Positions 1 through 10,543 of a stretch of 64,000 nucleotides of DNA are shown here, piece by piece. The position numbers were made by a program, and so were the translations under genes. Within the stretch, counting starts at the first letter, position 1; every line of letters starts with the position of its first letter. Origin of the DNA: Phoenix dactylifera (Eukaryota > Streptophyta > Magnoliopsida > Arecales > Arecaceae). The stretch lies in contig NC_052399.1 of NCBI RefSeq assembly GCF_009389715.1, positions 31,071,146 to 31,135,145 on the forward strand. The letters are read 5' to 3'. The notes below the pieces were generated by a model. That model made no database searches and was not told the DNA's origin. It worked only from the letters and a program-made list of their open reading frames with translations.

Positions 1-270
1 GCACCCTAAACCCTAAACCCTAAACTCTAAACCCTAAACCCTAAACCCTAAACCCTAACCCTAAAATCGAAACCCTAGACCCTAAACCCTAAAACCATAA
101 ACCCTAAAGCCTAAACTCTAAAACCCTGAACCGAAACCAAAAATCTTACACCCTAAACAATAAAACCTTAAAACCCTAAAATCGTAAACCCTAAATCCAA
201 AACCCTAAACCCTAAACTCCTAAATCCTAAAGCCAAAATCCAAAATCCTAAAATCCTAGACCCTAAACCC
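1..270. repeat. telomere-like (CCCTAAA)n tract, left edge
   Basis: The first 60 bases are nearly perfect CCCTAAA heptamers. The rest is a degenerate mix of ccctaaa, cctaaaa and ccaaaa units. The C-rich strand runs 5'->3' on +, the orientation expected at a left chromosome end. The degeneracy inward suggests a subtelomeric or interstitial tract rather than a fresh telomere. Confidence 0.9.
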
Positions 271-339
271 TAATGCCGACTTCACTTAATTTTTGAAGTT
301 AAAAAAAAGCCCCCCAGGGTTGTGGTAGCAGGAGGCTGT

Positions 340-749
340 CAGTTATTCGATTGCACAGTTTTCGATCCGGACTTGAGGGCGGCCTGGGCGGGTCTTCGAC
401 ATGCTCAGCGTGTGCAATCAGCTAGCTCAGTCATCTTGGAGGGTGACTCAGCCACGGTCATCAATTGAATCCAGAGGGGTCCGAGGGTCGCTGTCGGTGA
501 CCATCCAATGCTTCGTGACATCTGGATGATGATAAGGGATGGAAGAGTTGTCCAGACTAAGCATGTATTTAGAGAAGCCAATGAAGTTGCGGACTGGGTG
601 GTCCAATGTGTGGCCAACCACACCGGCAGTACCATGTCGATAGGGGATGGAGAGCTGCCTCGGGAGCTCCATGATATTTTGTTTTCTGACTTTCTTGAGT
701 ATATCCATGCATGTGTTGTATGAATTACCCGTCGCAATAGAAAAAAAAA
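340..749 (+). pseudogene. LINE-type RNase H (RVT_3-like) remnant with 3' poly(A)
   Basis: One frame from 361 to 723 reads as the C-terminal RNase H-like domain of plant non-LTR retrotransposons. It contains DLRAAWAGLRHAQR, then VILEGDSATVIN (the acidic residue of the second catalytic strand), then HVFREANEVADW (the terminal histidine/aspartate region). An in-frame TGA at 466-468 falls where tryptophan is usual in 'VINW'. The frame ends with TGA at 721-723 and is followed by a short A tract at 741-749, as in a LINE 3' end. The reverse transcriptase and endonuclease parts are absent, so this is a 5'-truncated dead copy. Identification rests on motif order and not on a database search. Confidence 0.75.
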
Positions 750-860
750 GGCCCCTCAAGATCCCTACTTCAATCGAAACAGAAGAATCAGAGACGGAGC
801 CTCTCCTTTGCCCCTCTATGCGGCTCCACGGCCCTCCATTGGTCTTCATCGACCGTTTGC

Positions 861-936
861 CACCCTCCCTCCCTCTCTCCCTCCCCCCACTCTCTCTCTT
901 TCCCTCTCTTTCCTTCTCCCTCACCCCCTATAGCAA
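861..936. repeat. pyrimidine-rich low-complexity tract
   Basis: Runs of ccctccct and ctctctctct make up nearly the whole stretch. The open frames across it on both strands are composition artefacts. Confidence 0.8.
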
Positions 937-1389
937 CCCCTCCACTGCTAGTTTCTCATTCTACTCCTTGGAACCATCCCATCCGCCGCTTGTACAGCAC
1001 TATACACTACGAATCGGGCGACTCGAGGCAGTTCCGCCATCCTTGGTTCAATCCTTTGTATAGGTGTACATATATATATATAAGAAATTCTTCCCCGCAT
1101 TTAAAATTTTAAGCATATATCCAAATCCAGATCCAAATTCGATCGAATTCGGAAAGAATATAGAAATGGATTTGATTGGATAATATCCTGCTCATTCTCA
1201 GAAAGAATACTTGATTTTGAGCAACAAAATAGTATCATCGCTATAGCCATCTTTCTAGGACAAAGAAAATTTTATTACTAAAATATTTTTGATGAAAGTG
1301 CTTCCGTCACAGAAAAAATTACTTCCGTAGCAAAAAAAAATAGCGCATATGACCCTTGGAGCTGATATTTCTTGATAAAATAGATGTTT

Positions 1390-1653
1390 TGGCAGTGTCA
1401 CCTACATACTTTTAGTGGCAAACTATTTTGTCGTGAAATATATATATATGTTAGCGACAAAATTCATTTCATTATAAAATATTGAATATTTTGTGATAAA
1501 CTACTCTATTTCATCGTAGAAGACATTTAGCGATGGGGCATCAATTACGAAACCTAGCGACGAAATTTTTTTCATCGCCAAATACCATAGGCGACGAAAT
1601 TATTTTTTAGCAACAAAATTATTTTATTGCTAAATGTATAAATTCTTGTAGTG
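1390..1653. mobile_element. CACTA (En/Spm-like) transposon terminus
   Basis: The reverse complement of 1640-1653 begins CACTACAAGAATTT, the canonical plant CACTA terminal sequence. Inward lie repeated sub-terminal motifs of the form tagcgacgaaatt (about 1454-1620) on both strands, as expected for transposase-binding repeats. The base triplet after the end is aca (1654-1656), a possible half of a 3-bp target duplication. I did not find the opposite terminus or a transposase, so this is one end of a truncated or non-autonomous copy. Confidence 0.6.
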
Positions 1654-2189
1654 ACACCAGTGCCCTCGATGCGCTCTCCAAGCATCCTTAACTAGTCATC
1701 TCTCAACCTCCTATCAAACTCTATGTTGTTCCTCAAAGAGTTGAGCACCATCAAACTCCCGAGAAGCTTCTTGTTCAAGAAGATCTACGGCATGGCAGCA
1801 CTCCCCGACCATTCAATCAACTCCTGCTCTAGGAAGCCATCAACATTGATCCTGACGCACGATAAGCCTAATGCGGTGAGGAGTCCGTCGTCTCTCCATT
1901 AGTCCCTTCTCCAATGGGAATATTTAAGTTTCATGCATCCTAAATCTAAATGCAATGGAAACATAAGTTTCCACTGTGTAGAAGACCTAAACTGCATCCT
2001 TAGTTAAAACACTTGTTTATAATACAAACTCAATTTTGTTATAATCGGTATGATTTTGCATCAGCTTTATTCTAAAGAACCAGAAGAAATACTTCAGCAT
2101 TTTCCTTATATTCAAGGTTTCATTCTAAAGGCTAGTTGATCATGTAACCTAGCATCTTTCATGTCTTTTGTACCAGCAAACCTTAAAAT
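1654..2189. other. unassigned sequence with a possible gene scrap
   Basis: Between about 1690 and 1880 the minus strand reads as a coding-like stretch with two stops, including LGLSCVRINVDGFLEQELIEW and IFLNKKLLGSL. I do not recognise the family. The rest has no feature I can support. Confidence 0.3.
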
Positions 2190-2560
2190 GTCAGCCTTTT
2201 CATTGTTTCAAAGGTATCCCTTCTCTAATCATTAGAAATTGGCAAATATGTCCAAGCAGCAAACAGAATGACAACCTATACACTAGAAGATAATCATGGA
2301 GCACCTACATGTTCAAGAACGATAGGCTAGTTACTCAAGTAAACCAGCACCTCCCGTGACTATTGTACCATTTGTCCCTAAAAGTTTTCCTTCAAAGCTA
2401 TCCCTCCTGCCATAATCTGAATTTGGTAATTTGTTCAATCAATGAACAGAATGTTAATCTATACATAAGCAAATAATCATGGGGCACCTAATCAAAATTT
2501 GTAGTATTGTATTAAAAAGACAATCTAGCCGTCCAGCTATATCAATGAAATAATAAGTTA
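2190..2560. repeat. degenerate tandem duplication, period about 182 bp
   Basis: Two diverged copies share the same order of phrases: a 'tatccct..' start, 'gaaca/caaacagaatg' at about 2262 and 2444, 'ctatacac/ctatacat' at about 2276 and 2458, and 'aataatcatggrgcaccta' near 2288 and 2470. There are no coding signs. Confidence 0.55.
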
Positions 2561-2776
2561 TGCTGAAGATGAAGGGGCACTCAAATCAAATGGTTGAGTT
2601 GCCAACATATTCGCCAAGCCATTCCAATACCTAAGGAGGCATCAGCACTTCCTTTCTTGCTATGCAAGTTACCATGAACAATTACTCCATCCACAATTCA
2701 AATAGCAACATCATCATTTGCTTATCATAGGCTAATGGGACCAAATAACACCGAGATTAGAACAGTTGTAATGAGG

Positions 2777-3472
2777 TTTTTGCCTTCTCGTTTTCAGCTT
2801 GCTCACTCTAAAATAATGCCAAAACAAGTTTCTTTCTAAGAAGCCTCACAGATAATTGTTACTCGCCTTTCTCTAAGATACACTCAAATATTGAAGAAAA
2901 ACTAATGCCTTGCGTTTTGAAACACTTCTTCGAGATTTAAAAGAGCACATGCTCAAAGTGTCTATAGATCATATTTTAATAGATAAGGGGCAAATGACCT
3001 AGACAGGGCTAAAGAAATTCTAGCAGAGAGAGAAAGAAAGAACTGGCACAGTAGCCGCAAGCTCTAGCTTTTTGCCATCCAACTTCCGTTTTGAAGCATA
3101 AGTAGAAAAATAAGCATCAAGTTTAACGCAAAAATATAAAACAAGGCTCCAGATTTAGGAGGGAGAGAGCAAGAGCCCGTACCTGAATGGCACTACTGCC
3201 ATAGTTTGGCATCCGTCGAGCAGCACGGCCATCGGACAGCCTTGTTCGATCCATGTCCTCCTTTTCGTCAATCTTCTGCCTTTCAAGGAGTAATGGTGAT
3301 CGAAAACCCTAAAAATGGGAGAGAAAATGATGCGGTGAGAGACTAATGGCAGAAGAGTATCGAAGAGGGATGTCGGGAAAGAGGTATTAGGTTAAGGTTT
3401 TGAAGGAGGAAGAGGAGCAAGAAGAGGAGGCATCGCGGCCAAGCGGAAACCTGCAGGAAGCCCGGAGAAAGG
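2777..3472. repeat. hairpin palindrome 1, left arm
   Basis: This segment is the reverse complement of 3509-4111, with only 36 bp between the arms. The left arm carries about 94 bp (3243-3336) missing from the right arm, which includes the start codon of the exon described at 3183-3254. The rest pairs closely with scattered substitutions. Confidence 0.9.
3183..3254 (-). pseudogene. candidate first coding exon of an unidentified plant gene
   Basis: On the minus strand an ATG at 3254-3252 opens 24 codons reading MDRTRLSDGR...PNYGSSAIQ and ends exactly at CAG|GTACGG, a good splice donor (gt = 3182-3181). Upstream is a pyrimidine-rich leader with 'aaccctaaaccctag'-like 5'-UTR character. Downstream (2777-3182) is AT-rich intron-like sequence. 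The mirrored copy in the right arm (about 3646-3706, + strand) keeps the same codons and donor but has lost the ATG through the 94-bp deletion. I do not recognise the protein, and no second exon is evident next to it. Confidence 0.45.
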
Positions 3473-3508
3473 AGGTTAAGAACTTTCTTTTCGCACGTGT
3501 AGCAACCC

Positions 3509-4111
3509 CCTTTCTCCGGGCTTCCTGCAGGTTTCCGCTTGGCCGCGATGCCTCCTCTTCTTGCTCCTCTTCCTCCTTCAAAACCTTAACCTAATACCTC
3601 TTTCCCGACATCCCTCTTCGATACTCTTCTGCCATTAGTCTCTCACGGCTGTCCGATGGCCATGCTGCTCGACGGATGCCAAACTATGGCAGCAGTGCCA
3701 TTCAGGTACGGGCTCTTGCTCTCTCCCTCCTAAATCTGGAGCCCTGTTTTATATTTTTGCGTTAAACTTGATGCTTATTTTTCTACTTATGCTTCAAAAC
3801 GGAAGTTAGATGGCAAAAAGCTAGAGCTTGCGGCTACTGTGCCAGTTCTTTCTTTCTCTCTCTGCTAGAATTTCTTTAGCCCTGTCTAGGTCATTTGCTC
3901 CTTATCTATTAAAATATGATCTATAGACACTTTGAGCATGTGCTCTTTTAAATCTCAAAGAAATGTTTCAGAACGCAAGGCATTAGTTTTTCTTCAATAT
4001 TTGAGTGTATCTTAGAGAAAGGTGAGTAACAATTATCTGTGAGGCTTCTCAGAAAGAAACTTGATTTGGCATTATTTTAGAGTGAGCAAGCTGAAAACGA
4101 GAAGGCAAAAA
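3509..4111. repeat. hairpin palindrome 1, right arm
   Basis: Reverse complement of 2777-3472 (see that entry). The central 36 bp (3473-3508, with 'ttttcgcacgtgtagc') form the loop. The arm ends at 4111, exactly where the ubiquitin-like fragment begins. Confidence 0.9.
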
Positions 4112-4176
4112 TCCTGGAACTTGGATTTGACGTTGTCGATGGTGTCGCTACTCTCAACCTCGAGCGTGATGGTCTT
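4111..4176 (-). pseudogene. polyubiquitin fragment (ubiquitin residues about 11-32)
   Basis: The minus strand translates as KTITLEVESSDTIDNVKSKF followed by QD. This matches plant ubiquitin from Lys11 to Asp32 except for 'SKF' where plants have 'AKI'. It is cut off abruptly on both sides, with no start, no C-terminal diglycine and no adjoining repeat unit. The 3' cut coincides with the edge of the hairpin palindrome. This is a captured exon scrap, not a gene. Confidence 0.85.
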
Positions 4177-4900
4177 CCTATACCGCGCAGAAGGGGGAGA
4201 TCGATCCCCAAACATGGTCTTCTCCAGATCTAGGGTTCCTCCGCAGCACCGCCGCAGCCCTTCGAAATGGAGAATGAATGAGAGGAAGAATCGAAGAAGG
4301 GACCTAGGGCAAGTTGCAGACCTAGGGTTTCGGAGGAGGGACATACCTTGGGAGAACCGGAGAAGGGACGAAGCACGCCAAAGTCGCCGGACGCCGAAGA
4401 GACTCGCGGGCGTGCAGAAGGGGGAGATCGATCCGGGAAGAAGAGACAACCGGACAGGGTCTGCTCTTCTCCAGATCTAGGGTTCCTCTCGGGACAGCCG
4501 GATGAGGGAACTCGGAAGCGAAAAAGGGCTTATATCGTATGAGCTATGGCCAATATCGCGTGAGCTATGGCTAATATCGCATGAGCTATGGCTAATATCG
4601 TATGAAAGCCTGTGGGCTTGCTCACGGGACTCGGAAGAAGAAAATAAAAGAAGCCCCTTCACATTTGCGATGTTAGAAGTCTCATTGTCCCTACATTTCT
4701 TGCAAGAGAGATTTCTTAGATCTCTCTATAAATCGAATCGTCATGAGTGGCCTTAGAATAGCAAACCACAGGTTCTTGGTAGAGGAGCAAAGAGATGGAG
4801 CAGAGAGATGATGGAGCAAAGAGATGACGGTAGAGGAGCAAAGAGGAGAACCAGATTCCCGTCGCGATGAGGAGAAGTGAGGAAAAAAGAGAGAACTCAC

Positions 4901-5017
4901 CGAGTCGCCAAGGAGGAGGACGATGAGAAAGAAGAGAAGCACCGCACCGCCCATCGAGCTCCCCGCAAACGAGCCCTTCCGGCTCTTCTTCAATTGTCGG
5001 AAAATCGTCGCCCCCAC
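4901..5017 (-). pseudogene. first-exon-like segment with hydrophobic N-terminus (left-arm copy)
   Basis: ATG at 5017-5015 opens 39 codons: MGATIFRQLKK..., a Ser/Gly-rich bridge, then GGAVLLFFLIVLLLGDS. They end at a GACTCG|GTGAGT splice donor. The hydrophobic run could be a signal anchor. The right-arm copy (60763-60876) is one codon shorter and reads differently in residues 12-21, because of compensating indels. The left copy has no recognisable second exon: what follows is the truncated ubiquitin scrap and the hairpin. Confidence 0.35.
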
Positions 5018-5224
5018 CGGAGAGGGAGGGGAGAGCGAAAGCTCGGGCAGACCACAGACGGAGGAGGAGGTGGGGACTGGGGAAGAAGGAGCTAGGGCAG
5101 CGCCGCAGCAAGTCGGGGTCGGGAGAGGACTGAGGAGGATGGACCGAATGGTAGGAGAGGAGGGCGTTGGGCCAACCGTCGGATGCAGGGTTTGGAACTG
5201 ATCTCAACCGTCCGATCCCAAACT

Positions 5225-5398
5225 CAATTGGTCAGGTTAAGTCGCGAGCTCTATTTAGGCTCGCGAGCTGCTCGGGCTCGAGCCCAAGCTCGAACTCGAG
5301 TTTAAACGGGCCTCATTTTGAGCTTGGGCTCGGGCTCGTTTGACTAACGAGCCCAGCCCGAGCCGATTTTTTATCCGGCTCAGCTTATTAACAGGCCT
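5225..5398. repeat. GC-rich 'gagctcg/cgagccc' motif block (left-arm copy)
   Basis: Dense overlapping copies of gctcgcgagc, gggctcgagccc and cgagcccagcccgag form many short palindromes. The block directly abuts the telomere-like tract at 5398. The mirrored block lies at 60388-60550. Confidence 0.75.
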
Positions 5399-5645
5399 AA
5401 CCTTAAACCCTAAACCTTAAAATCCTAAACTTCGAAACCCTAAAACCTAAATCCTAAAACCAAAAATCCTAAACCCAAAAACCCAAAAATTCTAAAACAC
5501 CAAACCCCGAACCCAAAACCCCAAACCCTAAAACCCTAAATCCCTAAAACCAAACACCAAACCCCAAAACCCCTAAACCCCAAATCCCTAAACCCCTAAC
5601 CCCGAAAACCCTAAACCCCCCAACCTAAAACCCTAAAACCCCAAA
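5398..5645. repeat. interstitial telomere-like tract (left-arm copy)
   Basis: Degenerate ccctaaa, ccccaaa and cctaaaa units on the C-rich strand, paired with the G-rich tract at 60155-60388 in the right arm. Confidence 0.85.
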
Positions 5646-8243
5646 AGAGTTTGCTTTTGACCTTCTATTAGTGTTTCATGTATTGGGTACGAAAGTTGTC
5701 CATGCAATGGGTGGCCATATGTCTACACAAAACTAGATATAGAGAAGCAAAGGTCACAGAAAATGATAAATTGACAGCATTTTACAGCATCCAAGATGAA
5801 TAAATTATATCATACTAACACACCATTGGCATCCTCTGAAAGATATGATTGGACTCTTGATAACAAGGATTATTGTATTGAACCACCTGATTTAGTCAGA
5901 TACCATGCCAATACTGATCACTAACCAAAATGGTTCGAAGTCTTGGCATGCAATAGGGCCCGAACATGCGCAAAGTAGCCTTAATCGGACTGAACCATCC
6001 GGAGACACTCCATTCCGAGTGGTTCAGCCTAGTAAGGGCCCGTATGGCTTAATTATTTTTAGAGAGGCTTTCGAGAGGCTACATTAGCCAAAATTAAAAT
6101 TCAAGAACTTAATTTGAATTATTCTTTTATAAAAATTTCAAAAATAATTATTAATTCAAGAACTCGTGAAATTTCAATATCATGTACCGATGTTTTGTAA
6201 ATATTTTTTTGAAGCATATACATATTTTTCCGATGGTTATGCAATTTATACATATTCTTCAATAAATTTAATATAAAAAGCATTTATGCATTGAAAATTT
6301 GAGAAAATTTAGAATTATATAAATATAGTTCGAAAGTAATTTTTAAGACAAGTAGCACCTTTTTAGACATCTTCAAACATTTTCTAAATTCTTTGAGTAA
6401 TTTTAAATTAAAAATTATGGTCAATTTGCAGATGCAAAGTGATAATCAGTGCAACCTTGTTCTATATTTGATGATGAATGGTTTTAAAAATTTCAGGATT
6501 AGATAATCAACTATGAAGCCGAAAAGCAAGAATACTAAGCTAAGGATAACGAGTGGCGGCATGACCAAATAGTTATCGTCACCATTGGAGGAGCAAGTGA
6601 TGTTCCTCCAAGTTGAGGAGCTGGGTCACCTAATTGATGAAAAAGCAACCAACAAGCAAGTATTCCAATATTATAGCCTGTAAGAAATGTCCTCGAGAGT
6701 TCCATCAGCCTTTTCAACAAACTTTTGGAGACTTCAACCGGAAAAGGAGATCATGGGAGAAACACGCCAAGTTGGATAGGAGGATAGCAAAGTCACCATC
6801 TTATTACTCTAGAGATCCAACAAATTATGAGGTCTCTAATTGGATGACATGGTGAAGGCCAAAATTCAAGCAGCCATCTAGGCTAGTAAGGAGGAAAAGT
6901 GGCAGATAAATAAGATGGCCAAGTGTAGAGTTTAGTTTGGACTCTCATAATACAAAGGTAGTTTTCGATTTGAGTCTATACTTTATCAAGGTTTAAGGAG
7001 AACCCAATCCGTCGGAGCTTCAAGTGTCAACTAGATAGCATCCATGTTCAGAGCTTCAAATTTTCTCTTTAAGCATAATTTTGTGGACTTCAGTTTGGAG
7101 ATCCTTCTCTTATAAATCAGGATTCCTGTTTTCCAGATTCTGACTTATGGATTATAGGTTCCTGATATTGTTCGTTGAATATATTCTCCAACAGCATCTA
7201 AGTTGGCCAGTAATAAATAACAATTTTTGCAACATCTTATTGTTCAACAATTATATATCCGTTGAAAGTATTATACAATAAGATTAAGCCAAATTTAACC
7301 TTTCCATGTCATGCTTATTGTAATATAAATGAAGCTTTAATTTCTTACTATTATGTACAGCATATTATTATTTTAAATCAAGTACGTATTGTTATCATTA
7401 TATAAATAGTGCCCCAACTGCTTTGCACAACCATGTTACAAGCAAATACAGAACTAACATGATTGCAAAGGTAGACTTGACCGATTAAGAAAGAAATCAC
7501 CGTTCTTCGTAAAAGACAGGACCCTGCCTGGACTATACAGACTCAGAGCTCATGTTCGAATCAAGATGGCACCCATGAGTGATAGGTCCCATGCCGTACA
7601 TATAGCCCCATGCTTGATAAAGCCCATCCAATCGTCATAGCCATAGTGCCAATCCAATCGGATTAACTCTAAGATATCGTCACAACATTATTTTTTTAAT
7701 CCTCAGACTGTTCAAACAAAATAACAACAAAACTATAATCATTATCAGGGATAACAGCATTTGTTCCAAACAAAATGAGATCATTCCAATTAAACCTACA
7801 CAAATTTAACCCTCACTAGGATAACACCTACTTGTACCGAAAATCCCAACTCCATATACAAAACTGGGCCAACTTAGCTGACAATTGTTTTGAAATGAAT
7901 TCTCAAACTCTGAAAGAAAACCACCCGACCATGATACAAACACAAAATGTATCTTAAAACTTGAAATTCCAACCAAGAGTAGGAAAAAAACATTTTGATT
8001 AATACATTATTCAGATATTAAACAGACACTAATGCACAAATGAAACACAAGGTGAAATGAGAAGCAACTGCTTGGAAGGCTTCAATATGCCGTGATGCCT
8101 TCTCTATATAGCAGATTGGCCCCCACCAACGGAGCCAGCAAAATTGGCCTCTGATGGTGGCCACGAAAAGTTGTCAACATCAAAATTTCTTACATCCAAG
8201 TACGAAGATTTGATAATTCCTACACCTCTTCCTCCGGCAACTA
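5646..8243. other. left-arm non-coding stretch, VIRILIZER 3' flank
   Basis: AT-rich sequence mirrored by 28703-30599 plus 59773-60154. It includes the probable 3' UTR of the VIRILIZER-like copy just below 8243. A coding-like piece near 6600-6950 (LDDMVKAKIQA.. on +) has several stops and I could not identify it. I found no intact gene. Confidence 0.5.
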
Positions 8244-8261
8244 TTACTGGCCCAAACGCTC
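8244..8261 (-). pseudogene. VIR: VIRILIZER-like terminal exon (left copy)
   Basis: After the acceptor ...ttgctgttcag the exon reads E-R-L-G-Q then TAA, completing the conserved C-terminus. The open sequence beyond it (to about 8104) is more likely 3' UTR. The two arms differ there mainly by amino-acid-changing substitutions, which argues against coding. Confidence 0.75.
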
Positions 8262-8429
8262 CTGAACAGCAACAGAAAATGATGGGAAACATGAGTGGCA
8301 GGGGAACATCAAAATTAATCCTTGAATGGACGTTGACATAAAGAACATATCATTTCATGCAAGCATATGAATAGGCAGATGCATGCTCAACTTTCAAAAT
8401 GACACATTATAGTCGCTATAAATCTCTTA

Positions 8430-9110
8430 GGAAGAAATGATCTAAACCATCACGGTAGACAAATTTGTCTACTATTATGACACAAGCTCCCTCAGGCCAT
8501 TTGTCATTTAACAGATCATGACTCTCTTCCCCTGTCTTTGATCATCTTCCAAGCCACCTACTAGTCCATCCCAATATAATTTCTTTTAGCAAATACACCT
8601 CTGAGATACAAGCTTAGTAACAAGGTTAGCCTAGCCAAAATTTCTTCCTGTAGTAGAGATAGTATGCATCGAATACGCCACCTCAGACGAACTATATTGA
8701 TGTGGGTCATAGCCTAACCATGTAAAATAGGATTCAGTGTATGACTTGAATCCAAATACGTCTAGGATACCACGAGCTCTACCATAAGAGGGCCATTTCT
8801 TGTATGTAATGATATCCTCGCAGGCTCTACCAGGTCGTGCACCATGATCCCTATCCTATGTGGCATGACAGAATTGAGACTCATTGGTGAATCGAAGATC
8901 CTAAGCTGAGTTATATATTGTCTTGCCATGTCCACTGCTATCTCTCTGGCCACCAAATACATCGTGGCTCGAAATATCACCATCCCTTGTATCATGAAAC
9001 GATCCAGCTAGCCGGCCATCCAAGAGCTCACTGATCTCCGAATAAGTGAACAAGCTCCTCAACTCTCTCCAACATAACTGCACCTCAACTCTCTCTCTTT
9101 AATTTTTTGC
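8430..9110 (-). other. coding-like relic inside the last VIRILIZER intron (left copy)
   Basis: The minus strand from about 9083 to 8669 reads through SELLDGRLAGSFHDTRDGD, GRACEDIITYKKW, ARGILDVFGFKSYTESYF and TWLGYDP, with one TAG that is also present in the right-arm copy. A second piece (about 8570-8440) is out of frame here but open in the right arm. I do not recognise the protein. It may be a gene scrap or transposon relic that entered the intron before the inverted duplication. Confidence 0.35.
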
Positions 9111-9518
9111 TGATTTTCGGCATGAAAAAAACAAAAAGAACAGGGAAGGGGAGAAGACCCTTTACCTGTTTTTGGCTTGGATGTAAGTTGAAATCCGCAA
9201 AATCTTCACCCTTTAACTGTTAAAGAGTTTGGGGCAGTACGGCCTTCCTAGCTTCTAATTATACCAACTTGTTAAATCCAATATATCCCATTTCACCAAC
9301 ACCAGCTCACTCTTTAACACATTAAGCCCTACTTATCCTTAAAACTCTTGGGACCAGTTTGTAGTAGTCTTACTAATTAGCTTTTCTGTGGAAAATTCCG
9401 TTAGGAACTAAATTCTTTTAATTCTCCGCATGAATGTAAACATGCATTTTTTCCGAAACACCAAGTGGATCTTTTCGTCATCTATTGCATCAAACTATCA
9501 TAATTTATTGAATCAAAC

Positions 9519-9590
9519 CTGAAGCATCTGCATTAATTTTGGATGCTGTTCCAAAAGTTGACATAGCTTATCTCGATCACATAAGAGAGT
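9519..9590 (-). pseudogene. VIR: VIRILIZER-like penultimate exon
   Basis: The exon is 24 codons reading TLLCDRDKLCQLLEQHPKLM and QMLQ, flanked by ...ttgacag and gtttga. This is the most diagnostic VIR segment in the window. It has no counterpart in the right arm, where 27352-27690 holds other sequence. Confidence 0.8.
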
Positions 9591-9703
9591 CTGTCAAAAA
9601 CAAACCCAAGAGAAATAGAAGAAAAAAAGATGTCAGTCAACATAAAATGAATTGCAGAATATATTTCATACATTAAAGTCAGCAAACTATATACAAGACA
9701 AAC

Positions 9704-10543
9704 CTGAATGGCTTCAGGTGAAGAAAAGTACTGCTGCAAAGTCATTACTGACTCTTCTTGCTGCTGAGGTGCACTATCTACTTGAAGATTTGGATTTTGC
9801 AGTTGAGCTTGCTCAAGCATCGGCTGCAGAGGTTGCAAAAGAGACTCCTGCTATTGGGTTTCATAATAAAATTGTAACTGGGGAATATGGAGCTGCTGTG
9901 GAATCTGCAAGGGATTAACCTGTATTTGGATAGAGCTTTGTTGAATTGGCATAACTTGTTTAGAATGTGGTTGTGAGACCTGTATGGGAGGTCCAGTGTG
10001 TTGAGGCTGAGGAGGACGTGGTAGCTGCGGAGGAGGTGGTGGTGGTGGTCGGGGATGCATTGTTTGAACACTAGTCTGAGAACTAGGGACAGGCTGTGAA
10101 AGAATCGATGAGTTCTGTCCGTGTTGCAGGGTAGGTGGGCTAAACAATGTTCCAGGTACAGAAGCCGGCCTACTCATCAGCAAAGTTGGTGTAAATGCCG
10201 GTAGTGAATAAGAAGCTATGCTTGTTCCTGGTGTAGAAAAAATTCCTAAACTTGTGTCATTTATAGGAGTCAAAGGTGGAGTGAGATGGGCTGCAACACT
10301 TCCCTGATTATACAGTGAAGCCTGTGATCCAGAAATAGTTGTAGGGCAATGGGTAATTGGAGTGGAAAATGGTGGTGGCAGAGGGGGAAGCGGAGGTGTT
10401 GGATGTGCAGAGGTACTGGAAGTAAAGGTCTCCATATGTAACCTACTGCCTGAAACCGAATTCCATGAGAGCTTTGGCTCCAGAACAGGCTGGGCATTTG
10501 AAGAAGAACAGTTGCTGGTGGATAAATAATTCTCTGACTGAAG
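9704..10543 (-). pseudogene. VIR: VIRILIZER-like Pro/Gln-rich exon
   Basis: The exon starts after ttgcag at LQSENYLSTSNCSSSNAQPV and runs through a Pro-rich region (PRPPPPPPPQLPRPPQPQHT), then Gln-rich sequence to MTLQQYFSSPEAIQ at donor CAG|GTTTGT. An in-frame TAG at 9853-9851 stands where the right arm has a glutamine codon. The first two thirds are the second copy of the 703-bp duplication. Confidence 0.75.

Noticed and set aside
3387..3594. Two near-identical Glu-rich proteins on opposite strands
   Set aside because: Both are the same purine-rich leader read from the two arms of the hairpin palindrome.
8104..8243. Open frame GAFGPVIVAGGRGVGIIKSS as a separate gene exon
   Set aside because: The acceptor before it fits the VIRILIZER terminal exon (E-R-L-G-Q-stop) in another frame. 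Changes between arms are mostly amino-acid altering, so it reads as 3' UTR.
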